A stretch of 64,000 nt of DNA from CAVSVP01 sp963731125 (GCA_963731125.1 CAVSVP010000008.1:310001-374000), one strand, 5' to 3'; numbered from the stretch's first letter, positions 17,650-28,110 are shown. Notes: generated by a model not told the origin, from the letters alone. Program-made: numbers and translations.

Positions 17650-19908
17650 TTATTTAGAGAGCATACGAATCTGGCAAGGGTTTTCTAAGGAAGGTGGTTC
17701 GGCTTGGTAATAGCGGCAGCGGGTAAGATAGAAGCGGGAAGGGCCATCCTCCGGATAGTCCCTGAGGATGGCTTCAAAGTGATCGACCGCTTTAGCCCAC
17801 TGGTGTTGCTTGAAAAAGTCAAGCGCTTCGGCGAAGTGCTCGCAAAGGGTAACTTGGTCTGCGTTTGCCGCTGTTTTCCATGCCACGATTTCGACAATCG
17901 AGGTCAAATCTTTTTTGCCAAACAAAATGAAATCTCCGAGGGGCCGCACCAACAGATCCGTAGCGGCGGTTTCAACCACAGGTTGAGTCGCGAGAATATG
18001 AGTGCCCAGCTGTTTGTTGAGACTCTCCAGGCGGGAGGCCGTATTGGCGCAGTCGCCAAGAATGCTGTAACCGAAGCGCCCGCCACCGCCGGTGTGGCCA
18101 AGATAAAACCGCCCCTCGTCCAGGCCGACTCTTGCGTTAAGACTGACATTGCCGACTTGCTCATTAAACCGGTTAACGGCATTAATGACCGCAAGGCCGG
18201 CGTGTGCCGCGTTGTAGCGGCTACGGACGCCGGCCTGCTTGGCAATCCACGCACACATGATGCTGTCTGCATGGAATTCCGTTACATCCACTTTATAGCC
18301 TTTCAATGCCTGGGCAAGCGTTTCGAAATAGCTATTCATAAATATAGCCAATTCTTCCGGCGCCATGGTCTCCGAGATCGCGGTAAATCCTGACATGTCC
18401 GTCGCCAGGCAGGAGCCGTAGACAACCTTGTTGAGAGCACTCGGATCGAGTTTTGTTTGGGTAAGTTCCTTAACGGCATGCTTAGGTAAGTAGTAACTGA
18501 TCGCTTTGCTGAACTGCTTCTGCCGACGTCGCTCCAGCTGGTATTGGCCGAGAAGGCCGATGAGCAACGCCATAGGCAACTGCACGAGAACCGGCGTTGC
18601 AAGGGGTAGCCAGACGTCGGGAACATTAAACGCGAACTGGGCGCAAACCACGTAGAAAATCGTCAGCACGAGGGCAAGCGGCACACCCATTAAGGCGGGT
18701 AAGAGATAAACTCCGGCACCTAAAATACCACCGAATAGCAACAGAATTTCGATAGTCGTTGATGCGTCAATGGGCTTGAGCGTTCGATCGGTAAGCAGAT
18801 TAGCAGTTGCAGTCGCAGCGATCTCAATGCCGCTCAGATCTACCCCGTCGCTTCGCGAGAACACCGAATAGAACCTGTCCGGCTGCCCGGGATCGTAAAG
18901 ATCCGAAAAGCCCACAAAGACGATTTTGTCATTAAAATCCAGGGCGGTCTGGTCTGTGCTGGGATCGCTATCCGTAATCACGGCATCATACGGGATGGTT
19001 GTAATGGTGCCGGGCGGCCCATAGAAATTCAAATAGTGGTGGTCGCGACCTTGATAGAGCCTAGCGAGGTTCCTGAGCAGCCGGCGTTCTCGTACACTTA
19101 TTTCTTGTTTGTATTCGGCGAAAAGAAAATCTTCAATCCTGTAACTCAGTGAGGGATCATTCATAAACGCACGGCGCAGGGTACGCATTACCTTGCGTAC
19201 CTCCGTGCCATGCGCCAGGTCGTCACGGTGGCGCGGCAGATCTGCAATGTCTGTAGCGCCAGCCTGCTGGAGAAGTTGCAACCAATGCTCATAAGCGGCC
19301 AACGCGTGAATTTGCAGCGCGACCGCCGGCAGGGTCGCGGCATCGCCGACGCTCGACTTGAAGGCCCAAAACTGATAAACGCTTTCCTGCACTTTGGGTA
19401 ATGGAAACGGCCCAAGCCCTCTGGCAGACTGCGTGAGCTCAGGGATAGGGGGTATCAGCTGCTCGGTCCAGATGAAACCGCTCTGTCGTCCATTGGCGTC
19501 AAACAGCGGCTGCCTTTTGGCGTTCAGCCTTTCGTAGAGAACCACCCGCTTGGACTCGGCGACTGCCTCAGCGAATTCCAGATCGTCGTCGCGGGATTTC
19601 GGTCTCTGAAAGTCCAGGTCAAACACAATAACCGAGGCGCCACGTTTTACCAGGCTCTCGATCAGACGAGCGTGGGTAGAGCGTGGCCAATACCGGGGAT
19701 GGGAGGGTAGCTTAAGCGCAGTGGCGACGCCCTCGTTGATGGCGACCACGACGACATCGGGCGGTGGGTCAATCACCCCCCGAACGCTGAACAGCCAATC
19801 GAGGCCAACGCGCTCTTCGAATTTTGTGCCGAGTGGGCTTAACCCAAGAAGGACACCAAACAGGCCCACTGTGGCACCAACGATAAGGCTCGTCAACCAG
19901 CGAGGCAT
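17650..19908 (-). CDS. CHASE2-domain adenylate/guanylate cyclase
   Basis: A 752-residue membrane protein: one N-terminal helix, an extracytoplasmic CHASE2 sensor (about 35-375; start PPPDVVVVAINE), three membrane helices (about 385-455), then a class III nucleotide cyclase domain (about 490-650) and a C-terminal TPR-like tail. Metal-binding positions are visible in CLATDMSGFTAISE and FHADSIM, and the later NARVGLDEGRFYLGH and SILGDCANTASRLE match the class III fold. It is the last gene of a set with a small secreted protein and a FecR-TPR-barrel protein on the same strand. It likely makes cAMP or cGMP in response to a periplasmic signal; the nucleotide cannot be decided. Confidence 0.92.
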   Translation of the reverse strand: MPRWLTSLIVGATVGLFGVLLGLSPLGTKFEERVGLDWLFSVRGVIDPPPDVVVVAINEGVATALKLPSHPRYWPRSTHARLIESLVKRGASVIVFDLDFQRPKSRDDDLEFAEAVAESKRVVLYERLNAKRQPLFDANGRQSGFIWTEQLIPPIPELTQSARGLGPFPLPKVQESVYQFWAFKSSVGDAATLPAVALQIHALAAYEHWLQLLQQAGATDIADLPRHRDDLAHGTEVRKVMRTLRRAFMNDPSLSYRIEDFLFAEYKQEISVRERRLLRNLARLYQGRDHHYLNFYGPPGTITTIPYDAVITDSDPSTDQTALDFNDKIVFVGFSDLYDPGQPDRFYSVFSRSDGVDLSGIEIAATATANLLTDRTLKPIDASTTIEILLLFGGILGAGVYLLPALMGVPLALVLTIFYVVCAQFAFNVPDVWLPLATPVLVQLPMALLIGLLGQYQLERRRQKQFSKAISYYLPKHAVKELTQTKLDPSALNKVVYGSCLATDMSGFTAISETMAPEELAIFMNSYFETLAQALKGYKVDVTEFHADSIMCAWIAKQAGVRSRYNAAHAGLAVINAVNRFNEQVGNVSLNARVGLDEGRFYLGHTGGGGRFGYSILGDCANTASRLESLNKQLGTHILATQPVVETAATDLLVRPLGDFILFGKKDLTSIVEIVAWKTAANADQVTLCEHFAEALDFFKQHQWAKAVDHFEAILRDYPEDGPSRFYLTRCRYYQAEPPSLENPCQIRMLSK

Positions 19909-19932
19909 TACGAACGACTCTCTATGGGCGCT

Positions 19933-20361
19933 TTATTGCGTCCAGCATGTTCGCCTACTACCAAGTGTTCTGCAGACTGTTGCGTCATTGAAAGCTTCCC
20001 AAAGAATGGGGAGTGCCTTTAGACCGCCTTCGTTAGGCAGACATTCTATAGGTTTCTTATTTGGACTTATATCGTTTGGATTACACTCTACAAGAGTAAA
20101 GTTACACGTACAAGCCACTGTTCCTAAGTCTGGTATGTTCGGGTCCAGACTAATAAGAATCCGCTGCCCTCGTCTTGGACATCCGATGTGGAGTTCACTG
20201 CAATCAGGTAGCTCCCCCATTGACGGTTTTGGCGGCTTCGTCTCAGGCGGCCTTGGGTATTCGTCCTTCGAGTCCGTGCCGAATGCAGATCCAACGAGCC
20301 CGAGTGTCATTAAAACGACCAACGCTTGCATTAAGAGTAAGTGGCTGACATGTCTTTTCAT
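19933..20361 (-). CDS. Small secreted hypothetical protein
   Basis: 142 residues from the ATG at 20361, which has GAGGAT eight bases upstream; a longer frame to 20514 would put the signal sequence 51 residues inside and overlap the neighbour. It has a signal peptide of about 28 residues, then a Pro-rich linker (RPPETKPPKPS), and at least six Cys in the mature chain, suggesting a disulphide-bonded periplasmic or exported protein. I do not recognise the family. It lies between the FecR-TPR-barrel gene and the CHASE2 cyclase gene with short gaps, so it is probably part of the same unit. Confidence 0.75.
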   Translation of the reverse strand: MKRHVSHLLLMQALVVLMTLGLVGSAFGTDSKDEYPRPPETKPPKPSMGELPDCSELHIGCPRRGQRILISLDPNIPDLGTVACTCNFTLVECNPNDISPNKKPIECLPNEGGLKALPILWEAFNDATVCRTLGSRRTCWTQ

Positions 20362-20446
20362 AGTAATATCCTCAAGTTTTTTTATCACATACCCTCGGGT
20401 TTGCCTGATCGTTGACGTGCTTAGCCCAACACCAGAAACGATCTCG

Positions 20447-23400
20447 TCAAAAATTGAGAGTGATGCGACCCAGTATGGTCCGCTCTGGAAAATACGGACC
20501 GGTGGAGGGTTCATCCCTAAACTCCCGGTAACTATCGTCCTGATATTTGAAATCTTTGTCGAAGAGGTTTTTTATCCCGAGACTAGCGATACCAAGGCGC
20601 TTCGGAAACCGGTAGCCCACTGCAAAATCGACGAGAAAGAAACTGTTGTCGCCTTGCCCTTGCGTTGCAAACTCCGAACGCTTTACTTCTTGATCGACAA
20701 AAGTACCTCCAATGCCTGCGAATAAACCGGAAGGATTAAAGTAATTCACGGCGATGGGTACGCTGATGGTTCTAACCTTCTCGGGAAGGTTGTCGAATTC
20801 GGTGACAATTCCTGTTTCGCTCTCGTAGCGGTCGTAGGAAAAGGCGGCCTTGACACTCCATCGGGGCAGCGGCGTCCAGTAGAGGTAGACGTTGTGAAAT
20901 TGCTCCTTGCGGTCTTCAAGATTGGCTACTCGTTCGCCATTCACCGTATCCAAGACCGGCTCATCGAGGTAGCGCCACGTGACCTCACCCCCCCAGTACA
21001 GATTTTGCCTGAGACGCCAATCGAAGCCAGCGCCGTAGCGCCAGAACTTAGTCGCCTGGGTGTCATCAAAGAACTGGTTGAAACCGGCAACCTGCGTCGG
21101 CTCGATGGTGCGATTGTTGGCCAGCAAAGGTATTAGCACCTTAAACGCCGCAGCGCGGAGACGCAAGTCGTTGGTGACGTCCCACTGAACGCCGAACTTT
21201 GGGTTAAAACTCGTTATCTCCAATGGATCCTGATCGTATTTATCGTAACTGGCGCCGAGCGTCCAGGTAACGGATTCCATGAAGTCAAGGTTGGCATACA
21301 GATAGGTGCGTGGCTGTTTGGTACTCTCCTTGCTTGATTCGTCAACTGAGAGTACCGGACCAAAGGTAATGTCGGTAAGAGAAATGTCGTCTTCAATCTT
21401 GCTATCCACATCGTAATAGCCTCCCCCGAGGAGGAGGTTAAGCGATTCTTTTTGATAGATATACTGTGCCTCAATCTGAGAGCTTTTATCATTTACTTTG
21501 CTGTTGATGGAGAGCGTAGTGAATGGGTCGAGGTCCTCGGACTGTTCGTTTTTTTCATCGCTGTCGCTGTAGATATAGGAGACCAGGGCGGTGGAATTGG
21601 GCGTTGGCGAGTACCGCAGGCCCACACGAGCGGTGTTCTGGTCACGCTTAATCGTCTTGTCGGGCAAAAAATTATCGGGATCAAAATTGAACGCCAGATC
21701 ACCCTCTTTAGAATCGCGATGCCGGAATTCGGCTTGGATGTTGAGTGCGGGGGTAATCGCTGCCTGAGCATAGACGTCGTAAATATTTTGATCCAGCTCA
21801 TTATTGGGCCGCCAGCCGTCTGTGTTATAGGTAAAGCCGCCAAGGCTGAGGGAATAGCGATCATAAAGTGCAGTGGCGACCGCTTCGCCGCCATAGGTGT
21901 TGTTGTTGCCGCCAAATCCGGTCGCGTTGAGCTGTGTTCCGTTGCGTTGAAAAAGGGGGGTAAACTCGTTGAAACCCGGAGTTGCCGGACCGCCAAACGT
22001 GATGATGTTCAAGTTGGTCTCGGCAACACTGGGCTGGACAGGATTGATATTGATGTCCTGCATCAGCTGCGCCTGGAGAAGTTCGCTGACGCGGGAGATC
22101 TCCCGGCGGCGCATGCCCAGGTAAGTATCGGAGAGGAACCGATGGGCTGAAGCGTTAGCGGGATCAATCACCAGGGAATAGGTCGATTCGTTGATGCCGA
22201 GCTGCTCAAAGCCCAGATCGTTGTAGACCCGCGCAAGACTGGTGCCTCTCGCGGCACGATCCTTATCGAGCAGCAAGCGGCTGCGATACACGGCCCGGTT
22301 ATCATTGCGCTCGAGGGATTCCTGAAGATCCGCCAGCGCCTCCACGGGCTTGTTTATCGTCTGTTTGAGAATGCCATCGTAGAAGTAAGCCGTCGGATCA
22401 AGCGGGTCGAGTCCCTTGGCTAGCGCGTACTGCTCTCCCGCCAGCGGTGCTCGTTTCTCTTCGAAGTACGCTTTGCCCAGGTAGGCGCGTAAGAGGGCAT
22501 TATTCCAGTCTAAAGCCACCGCTATTTCGAGCTCCCTGCGTCCCGGCTCGAGCTTGCCGGCGCTGATCTTGGCCAGACCGAGACCCAGGCGGGCAAGCGG
22601 ATCAGCGGAGTTCAGGGCGATGGCCCGCTCAAATGCCGCCTTTGCGGCCGTGTTGCGAAACTCGGCGAGCGCAGCGAAGCCCAGCGTAAGCTGGGCACGC
22701 GCTACAGCCGGTGCCAGAGAGGCCGCTTTCTCGGCGGTCTCGTTAGCTTGTTTGCGGTCCCCCAGCATCAGCCAGAGTTCCGATAGACGTGCCCAGGCTA
22801 AGGGATCGTCAGGATGCTGTGCAACGGCGGAAAGCAGGTTGTCACGCGCCGCCTCGAGATGAAAAGCGGCCTGCTGAGCGTAGGACAGAGCAATCTTAGC
22901 GGCCGCCGTCTGGCTTAGCGCAACGGCCCGCTCGCCATTCTCTAATGCCTGCTCGCGTTCGTTCTGGGTGACATGGATAATCGCGCGCAAGGCGTAGGCA
23001 AGCCCTGCGTTGGGATCCAGCCTGAGCGCTTTGTCGATGTCAGTCCGTGCCTCCTCGACTCGCCCCACAGCAAGTAACAGTGCCGCACGGTAAAGGTAAA
23101 AAGGAACGTCCCGTTCGGCTGCCGCAACCCGGTTAAGCGCCGCCAACGCCGCTGCGGTGTTGCCACTGCCGGCGATCTCCATAGCCTCGCGCAGGGGAGG
23201 GGGTACGTCGGCAGGAATGTAGTCCACACGGCCTCCGAGGGCGGCCAGCACCGGCGGATAGTAAAGCGACCATTGGACCGCATCCCGTGGGCGTACGACG
23301 ATACGCAATTGCGGAGCCTCTCCGGCTTGCGCGACGACCGATTTGCCCGCGTCAACAGCAAGCCTTCCCTGATCGTTCGAAGCCAATACCTGGCCCTCGA

Positions 23401-23899
23401 ATACCGAGAGCAAGGTCTGCTGCTTTTCGACGCGGACGAAAAATTCCGTGCCCTCGACCGAGCCGTTGAGAAAAGGAGTATTAACTTCAAAGCGGCGCGG
23501 CTTACGGCTGAATGATTGGATGGCGCCCCAGAGCAGGCTGAGGATTGAGCGATCTTCTTCCTTGGCAAGAATATCGACCAGGCGCACCGCTGTGCTCTGG
23601 TCGATTCGCAAGACGGTCTGGTTGATCAGCGCGACCGCGGCACGGCTTCGTTCGCCGGCGCGTACCGTGTCGCCCTGGCATAACGTATCTTCCAACTTTG
23701 CAGGCAGCCAGGCCGAGTCTGCGGCACGCTGGAGTTCGACCCAGCCCTCCACCGAAACCAGTCGTCCAACGACTGGTTCGCAAGGCTCGGCAGCCTGGGA
23801 CTCTCCACTTAACAGGAAAATGAGCAAGACACAGCTTGCTGCATTCCATAAATAGGGTAGTACCGTTTTATACTTAAGCTTTGACCATTCATGGTTCAT
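20447..23899 (-). CDS. FecR - TPR - outer-membrane beta-barrel fusion protein
   Basis: A 1,150-residue exported protein. After a signal peptide (about 1-37) comes a FecR-type domain (about 50-160; GDTVRAGERSRAAVALINQ, VNTPFLNGSVEGTEFFV), then about ten TPR-like repeats (about 235-590), then a long beta-strand-rich region (about 650-1150) with TonB-receptor/porin-like alternation and a terminal strand ending in L-N-F, as in outer-membrane barrels. It is likely a periplasm-to-outer-membrane protein. No TonB box is evident. It is the first gene of the set with the secreted protein and CHASE2 cyclase; CHASE2 cyclases and FecR-TPR proteins are often neighbours, and joint sensing is my inference. 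Confidence 0.85.
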   Translation of the reverse strand: MNHEWSKLKYKTVLPYLWNAASCVLLIFLLSGESQAAEPCEPVVGRLVSVEGWVELQRAADSAWLPAKLEDTLCQGDTVRAGERSRAAVALINQTVLRIDQSTAVRLVDILAKEEDRSILSLLWGAIQSFSRKPRRFEVNTPFLNGSVEGTEFFVRVEKQQTLLSVFEGQVLASNDQGRLAVDAGKSVVAQAGEAPQLRIVVRPRDAVQWSLYYPPVLAALGGRVDYIPADVPPPLREAMEIAGSGNTAAALAALNRVAAAERDVPFYLYRAALLLAVGRVEEARTDIDKALRLDPNAGLAYALRAIIHVTQNEREQALENGERAVALSQTAAAKIALSYAQQAAFHLEAARDNLLSAVAQHPDDPLAWARLSELWLMLGDRKQANETAEKAASLAPAVARAQLTLGFAALAEFRNTAAKAAFERAIALNSADPLARLGLGLAKISAGKLEPGRRELEIAVALDWNNALLRAYLGKAYFEEKRAPLAGEQYALAKGLDPLDPTAYFYDGILKQTINKPVEALADLQESLERNDNRAVYRSRLLLDKDRAARGTSLARVYNDLGFEQLGINESTYSLVIDPANASAHRFLSDTYLGMRRREISRVSELLQAQLMQDININPVQPSVAETNLNIITFGGPATPGFNEFTPLFQRNGTQLNATGFGGNNNTYGGEAVATALYDRYSLSLGGFTYNTDGWRPNNELDQNIYDVYAQAAITPALNIQAEFRHRDSKEGDLAFNFDPDNFLPDKTIKRDQNTARVGLRYSPTPNSTALVSYIYSDSDEKNEQSEDLDPFTTLSINSKVNDKSSQIEAQYIYQKESLNLLLGGGYYDVDSKIEDDISLTDITFGPVLSVDESSKESTKQPRTYLYANLDFMESVTWTLGASYDKYDQDPLEITSFNPKFGVQWDVTNDLRLRAAAFKVLIPLLANNRTIEPTQVAGFNQFFDDTQATKFWRYGAGFDWRLRQNLYWGGEVTWRYLDEPVLDTVNGERVANLEDRKEQFHNVYLYWTPLPRWSVKAAFSYDRYESETGIVTEFDNLPEKVRTISVPIAVNYFNPSGLFAGIGGTFVDQEVKRSEFATQGQGDNSFFLVDFAVGYRFPKRLGIASLGIKNLFDKDFKYQDDSYREFRDEPSTGPYFPERTILGRITLNF

Positions 23900-24555
23900 T
23901 GCCAGATTAGTTCCTTATAAGTAATTAATTTTATTGTTTAAATATGTCTTTCCTGCGCAACATAAAAAATTACTTCTTCTGGCAATGGTTAGCAACAATT
24001 TTTAATCTCGACTTTGGCAAGTTTTATTGGCCGTTAAAGCTTTTTAAATAAAGTTCTTAGACAGTGAACAACAATAAACTATAAAATATTGTGGTGATCT
24101 AGTTGATTGTTAACAATTGTAAAGTTGTTACAATCATTCACTAGTTCGACTGTTTTAACGGGGTGAAATATCCGGATTAGCGATGGAGGTTCAATTCCCT
24201 GACTTTCAGTCAGAAGAGTTAAGTTACCTGAAAAAAAGTCCATGATGATTTCACGGAACTGGAATTGACAGTAAATGGAGCAGAGTGAGTTGAATATGCA
24301 AAACGAAGAAGGAAAACCGTCGCCTATCCGCAGGCAAAACCTTTGCTAGCGGACCTGGAGTTGAGGATTTTGGCAGACGTTTTGGCAGACGTCTTGCCAG
24401 CGCATCGTAGTAAAGTCGCTTTATGGATTGAGATCTGCCAATTCTCTAGCAAAAATGGATATTAAAACCGGGTGCCGGGTTCAGCTATGTTTAGCTGTGA
24501 ACCTAGCCCCTGATCATAGCCTGTTTTTGCTGCATCAAATCGTGTTATTTGGATC
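23900..24555. other. Intergenic region between glgP 3' end and FecR-TPR-barrel gene
   Basis: About 650 bp, strongly AT-rich from 23930 to 24130, which probably holds the promoter of the leftward FecR operon. An imperfect hairpin at about 24479-24502 (GGTTCAGCTA/TAGCTGtgAACC) could end glgP transcription, but it has no clear T-run. A short direct repetition TTGGCAGACG occurs at 24370-24392. No gene is supported. Confidence 0.55.
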
Positions 24556-27063
24556 CTAAGCCACCGGTAAGGCAGGCACTTTTGCTAATTTCCAAATTTC
24601 CGCATTGTACTCCTCGATGGTGCGATCCGTAGAAAATCGTCCGCTGGACGCCGAGTTGACGATGCTCATCAGTGTCCACCGTTGCGGATCTTGATAGGCC
24701 GCGGCGGCACGTTGTTGGGCCTCAATGAAACTGCGCAAATCGGCAATAACGAGCCAAGGATCATGAGGACTGGTGAGAGATTGGATAATGTTTTTGAAGA
24801 TATCGGGCTCACCCTGATTAAAATGGCCGCTTTGCAACAACTGCATTATCTGCGCAATGTCTTCGTCTTCCTGAATCAGCGTAACGGGATCATAGTGTTG
24901 GCGCATGACTTCCACTTCCTTGGCGGTCAGGCCGAACAAAAAGAAATTTTCGTCCCCCACTTCCTCACGGATCTCAATATTGGCGCCATCCAATGTGCCT
25001 ATGGTGATGGCACCATTCATCATAAATTTCATATTGCCGGTGCCGGAAGCCTCTTTGCCTGCCGTGGAAATCTGTTCCGAGAGATCCGTGCCGGGACAAA
25101 TGATCTCCATGGCCGAAACGCCATAATTAGGTAAAAAAGCGACCTTCAGAAGATCCCCTACCTGCGGGTCCTTGTTGACCACCTTGGCGACATTACAGAT
25201 GAGTTTGATAATCTCCTTTGCCATTACATAACCCGGTGCCGCCTTGCCGCCAATGAGCACACAGCGCGGTGTCCAGTCGGCAGTATCGCCGCGTTTAAGG
25301 CGCGCATAAAGATGAATAACATGCAAAACGTTCAACAGTTGGCGTTTGTATTCATGGATACGCTTGACGTGAACATCAAAGAGGGCGTCCGGATTGAAGG
25401 TAACGCCGCATTTAGCCTTAACCAGGGCTGCTAAGCATTCTTTGTTTTGCCGCTTAATGGTGCTCCAACGGCGGCGAAAATCGGGATCATCGGCGTGCGC
25501 GACAAGTCGCCGCAGCTGGGTCAAGTCAGTGATCCAGCCTGAACCGAGGGTCTCACTGATCAGCCGGCTTAGGCCGGGATTACAGCCGGCCAGCCAGCGG
25601 CGTTGCGTAACGCCATTGGTTTTATTGTTAAACTTGGCAGGCCAGAGTTTGTAAAAATCCCGGAATAACCCCCGCTGCAGCAGCTTAGAGTGCAGGGCAG
25701 CGACACCATTAACGGAAAAGCTGCCGACAATGGCCAGATGAGCCATCCGGACCTTGGGGTCTTCGCCTTCTTCCACAATAGACATGCGCCGCAAGCGTTC
25801 ATTATCGCCCGGCCAGCGTTTAGCCACTTCTGTCAGAAAACGGGCGTTAATCTCGTAGATGATATCCAGCAGTCTCGGTAAAAGTTCGCGAAACAGCCGT
25901 ACCGGCCATTTTTCCAGAGCTTCGGGCAATAGTGTATGATTGGTATACGCCAGGGTCTGGGTCGTAATGGTCCAGGCTTCATCCCAACCAAGGCTATATT
26001 CATCCATTAGCAGTCGCATCAACTCGGGGACGGCGCAGGCGGGATGCGTATCGTTGAGTTGAAAGCAATTTTTTTCAGCAAATTGGTGAAAATCCTTTTC
26101 GTGGTTCCGTTGCCAGCGGTCCAGTATGTCTTGCAGGCTGGCCGAGGCCAAAAAGTATTGTTGGCGCAGGCGCAGCGCCTTGCCGTTTTCGTTGGCGTCA
26201 TTAGGGTATAACACCATGGTGATATGTTCGGCCGCATTTTTGGCGGCGACAGATTCCGGATAACTGCCGGCGTTGAATTCCCCAAGGTTAAATTCATCGG
26301 TAGCGACCGCTTTCCAGAGCCGCAGCGTATTGACAGTATCGTTGTGGTAGCCAGGTATGGGGATATCGTAAGGAACCGCTAATACGTCCTGGGTATTGAC
26401 CCAACGTACCTGCAGGCGTCCCTTGGGATCGTTATAAAACTCACTATAGCCGCCAAAGTGTATATGACGGGTATATTCTGGCCGTTCTAATTCCCAAGGA
26501 TTGCCATCGCGTAACCAGTGGTCCGGTTCCTCAACTTGATTGCCGTTTACGATTTCCTGTCGAAACATACCGTATTCGTAACGAATGCCATAGCCCATCA
26601 CCGGTAATTGCAAGGTAGCGCAACTGTCCAGAAAACAGGCAGCGAGTCGGCCCAGGCCGCCATTGCCAAGTCCGGCGTCGTGTTCACTCTCGGCGATGGT
26701 TTCTAAGGCGAGACCCAAATAGCGCATCGCCCGCACAACGGCGTCTGATACGCCCAGATTAAGCATGGCGTTGTTAAGGGTGCGTCCCATCAGGAACTCT
26801 AGAGACAGATAATAAGCCCGTTTATAGTCCTGTTGGGCATAGGCATAGCGGGTGTTTTTCCAGCGCTCCATGAGTCGATCGCGCAGGGTAAGCGCCAGGG
26901 CTTCGTAGAGGTAGTGGGGCAATTGACAGTGTTTGTCACGGCCCAACGTATGATTGAAGTAACGCCGGAAGTCTGTGGCTACGCTCACAGTGTCCAATCC
27001 CAGACCTGGCAGCTCCGTTAACCAGGAGCTAGGTGTGCTATCGCGTAAAGAATAATTTGACAT
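24556..27063 (-). CDS. glgP: Glycogen/maltodextrin phosphorylase
   Basis: Releases glucose-1-phosphate from the non-reducing ends of glycogen, with PLP as cofactor. The 835 residues are a full-length family 35 glycosyltransferase. GNGGLGRLAACFLDSCATL, NDTHPA, and the PLP-lysine region EASGTGNMKFMMNGA are all intact. The start is the ATG at 27063. It is encoded away from glgX (about 16 kb) and in the opposite direction, so it is not in the partner-switch operon, but the two enzymes act on the same polymer. Confidence 0.97.
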   Translation of the reverse strand: MSNYSLRDSTPSSWLTELPGLGLDTVSVATDFRRYFNHTLGRDKHCQLPHYLYEALALTLRDRLMERWKNTRYAYAQQDYKRAYYLSLEFLMGRTLNNAMLNLGVSDAVVRAMRYLGLALETIAESEHDAGLGNGGLGRLAACFLDSCATLQLPVMGYGIRYEYGMFRQEIVNGNQVEEPDHWLRDGNPWELERPEYTRHIHFGGYSEFYNDPKGRLQVRWVNTQDVLAVPYDIPIPGYHNDTVNTLRLWKAVATDEFNLGEFNAGSYPESVAAKNAAEHITMVLYPNDANENGKALRLRQQYFLASASLQDILDRWQRNHEKDFHQFAEKNCFQLNDTHPACAVPELMRLLMDEYSLGWDEAWTITTQTLAYTNHTLLPEALEKWPVRLFRELLPRLLDIIYEINARFLTEVAKRWPGDNERLRRMSIVEEGEDPKVRMAHLAIVGSFSVNGVAALHSKLLQRGLFRDFYKLWPAKFNNKTNGVTQRRWLAGCNPGLSRLISETLGSGWITDLTQLRRLVAHADDPDFRRRWSTIKRQNKECLAALVKAKCGVTFNPDALFDVHVKRIHEYKRQLLNVLHVIHLYARLKRGDTADWTPRCVLIGGKAAPGYVMAKEIIKLICNVAKVVNKDPQVGDLLKVAFLPNYGVSAMEIICPGTDLSEQISTAGKEASGTGNMKFMMNGAITIGTLDGANIEIREEVGDENFFLFGLTAKEVEVMRQHYDPVTLIQEDEDIAQIMQLLQSGHFNQGEPDIFKNIIQSLTSPHDPWLVIADLRSFIEAQQRAAAAYQDPQRWTLMSIVNSASSGRFSTDRTIEEYNAEIWKLAKVPALPVA

Positions 27064-27288
27064 GGCATCTAATCCGTGTAAGAACCAATGCGAGGCGGCT
27101 TTTTCAGTACAACAGAACTCACCCTGATGTCCACCTCAATCGCGAGCAAGCTCGCTTCTATAAAGGAGCCTGCTTATTCTTGATAAATCCGTCACTTGAC
27201 TACTATCTTGGAGGATTCCCCATGCTGTCAAGAGGGGTTAAAGTCACCGGGCCTATTATGGGCTAGGCAGCCGACAAATCCGAGAGAG

Positions 27289-27963
27289 TTAGAAAAGCGC
27301 TGTACCCAGAATCGCGTATCCTAACGCCGGCAACAGATTGCCGGTGGCAATGCGCCCGAGTTCGAGCAAATTAATGCCAAGCCCGAGAATGAGCAGACCT
27401 CCGGTCGTGTTAATAGCCTCCAGTACTGCCGGCTCGGAAAGAAATACAAGCTGCGTTGCTAGCAAGGTAACCCCGCCCTGTACGAGAAACACCGGCACCG
27501 CAGAGAAGATAACCCCGACTCCTAACGACGAGGCGAGAGCGACAGAGGCCACGCCGTCCAGCAAGGATTTTAGGAGTAACACACTGGGATCGCCCAGCGT
27601 ACCATCTTGAATGGAACCCACGATCATCATGGCGCCGGTGAGATAGAGTAGGGTGGCCGAGACAAAGCCTTCTACGAAGTTTCCCGACGTGGAACGCAAG
27701 TGGTTTTTTAGCCAGTCTCCCAGGTTTTCCAAACGTCTTTCGATGGCGAGAAATTCACCGGTGATACCCCCTAGCAGCAAGCAGCCAACGGCCAGTAAAA
27801 AGTTGGGTTTGGCCAGGGCCATATCGAGACCGACCGCCACCACGGCTAAGCCCAGGGCCTGCAGTAGCGTGTGCTTGATGCTTTCCGGCAGATATGCGCC
27901 GGCGGTGAGGCCCACGGCGCTACCGAGAATAATCGCTCCGGTATTGACAAGAGTACCCAGCAA
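27289..27963 (-). CDS. DUF554 family membrane protein
   Basis: About 224 residues and seven predicted membrane segments, beginning LGTLVNTGAIILGSAVGL, the canonical DUF554 N-terminus. The start I choose is TTG at 27963, eight bases after AGAGGA; a longer frame reaching 28185 adds about 74 charged residues absent from the family and would overlap rlmI. The function is unknown. Transcribed away from rlmI. Confidence 0.85.
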   Translation of the reverse strand: MLGTLVNTGAIILGSAVGLTAGAYLPESIKHTLLQALGLAVVAVGLDMALAKPNFLLAVGCLLLGGITGEFLAIERRLENLGDWLKNHLRSTSGNFVEGFVSATLLYLTGAMMIVGSIQDGTLGDPSVLLLKSLLDGVASVALASSLGVGVIFSAVPVFLVQGGVTLLATQLVFLSEPAVLEAINTTGGLLILGLGINLLELGRIATGNLLPALGYAILGTALF

Positions 27964-28110
27964 CAGTGCTTTCCTCTTAAATGTTGACAGAGTCAGGTTT
28001 GTCCCGACGGTGTTGCCGCCTGTCGTAGGCGCTGACTTGACGTAAACACGGTTTACCCCGGTCGCGCCTCGCGCTACTCTACGTATCCGTTTTTCATCCG
28101 GTATCCGAGT

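Noticed and set aside
19721..20725. 334-codon plus-strand frame across the secreted-protein gene
   Set aside because: Covers three real reverse-strand genes or their ends; composition is that of an antisense shadow.
21452..22150. 232-codon plus-strand frame inside the FecR-TPR-barrel gene
   Set aside because: Antisense to a well-supported gene with no recognisable motif.
24170..24215. T-arm-like sequence GGTTCAATTCC, possible tRNA
   Set aside because: No acceptor, D or anticodon arms can be drawn around it and there is no CCA end.
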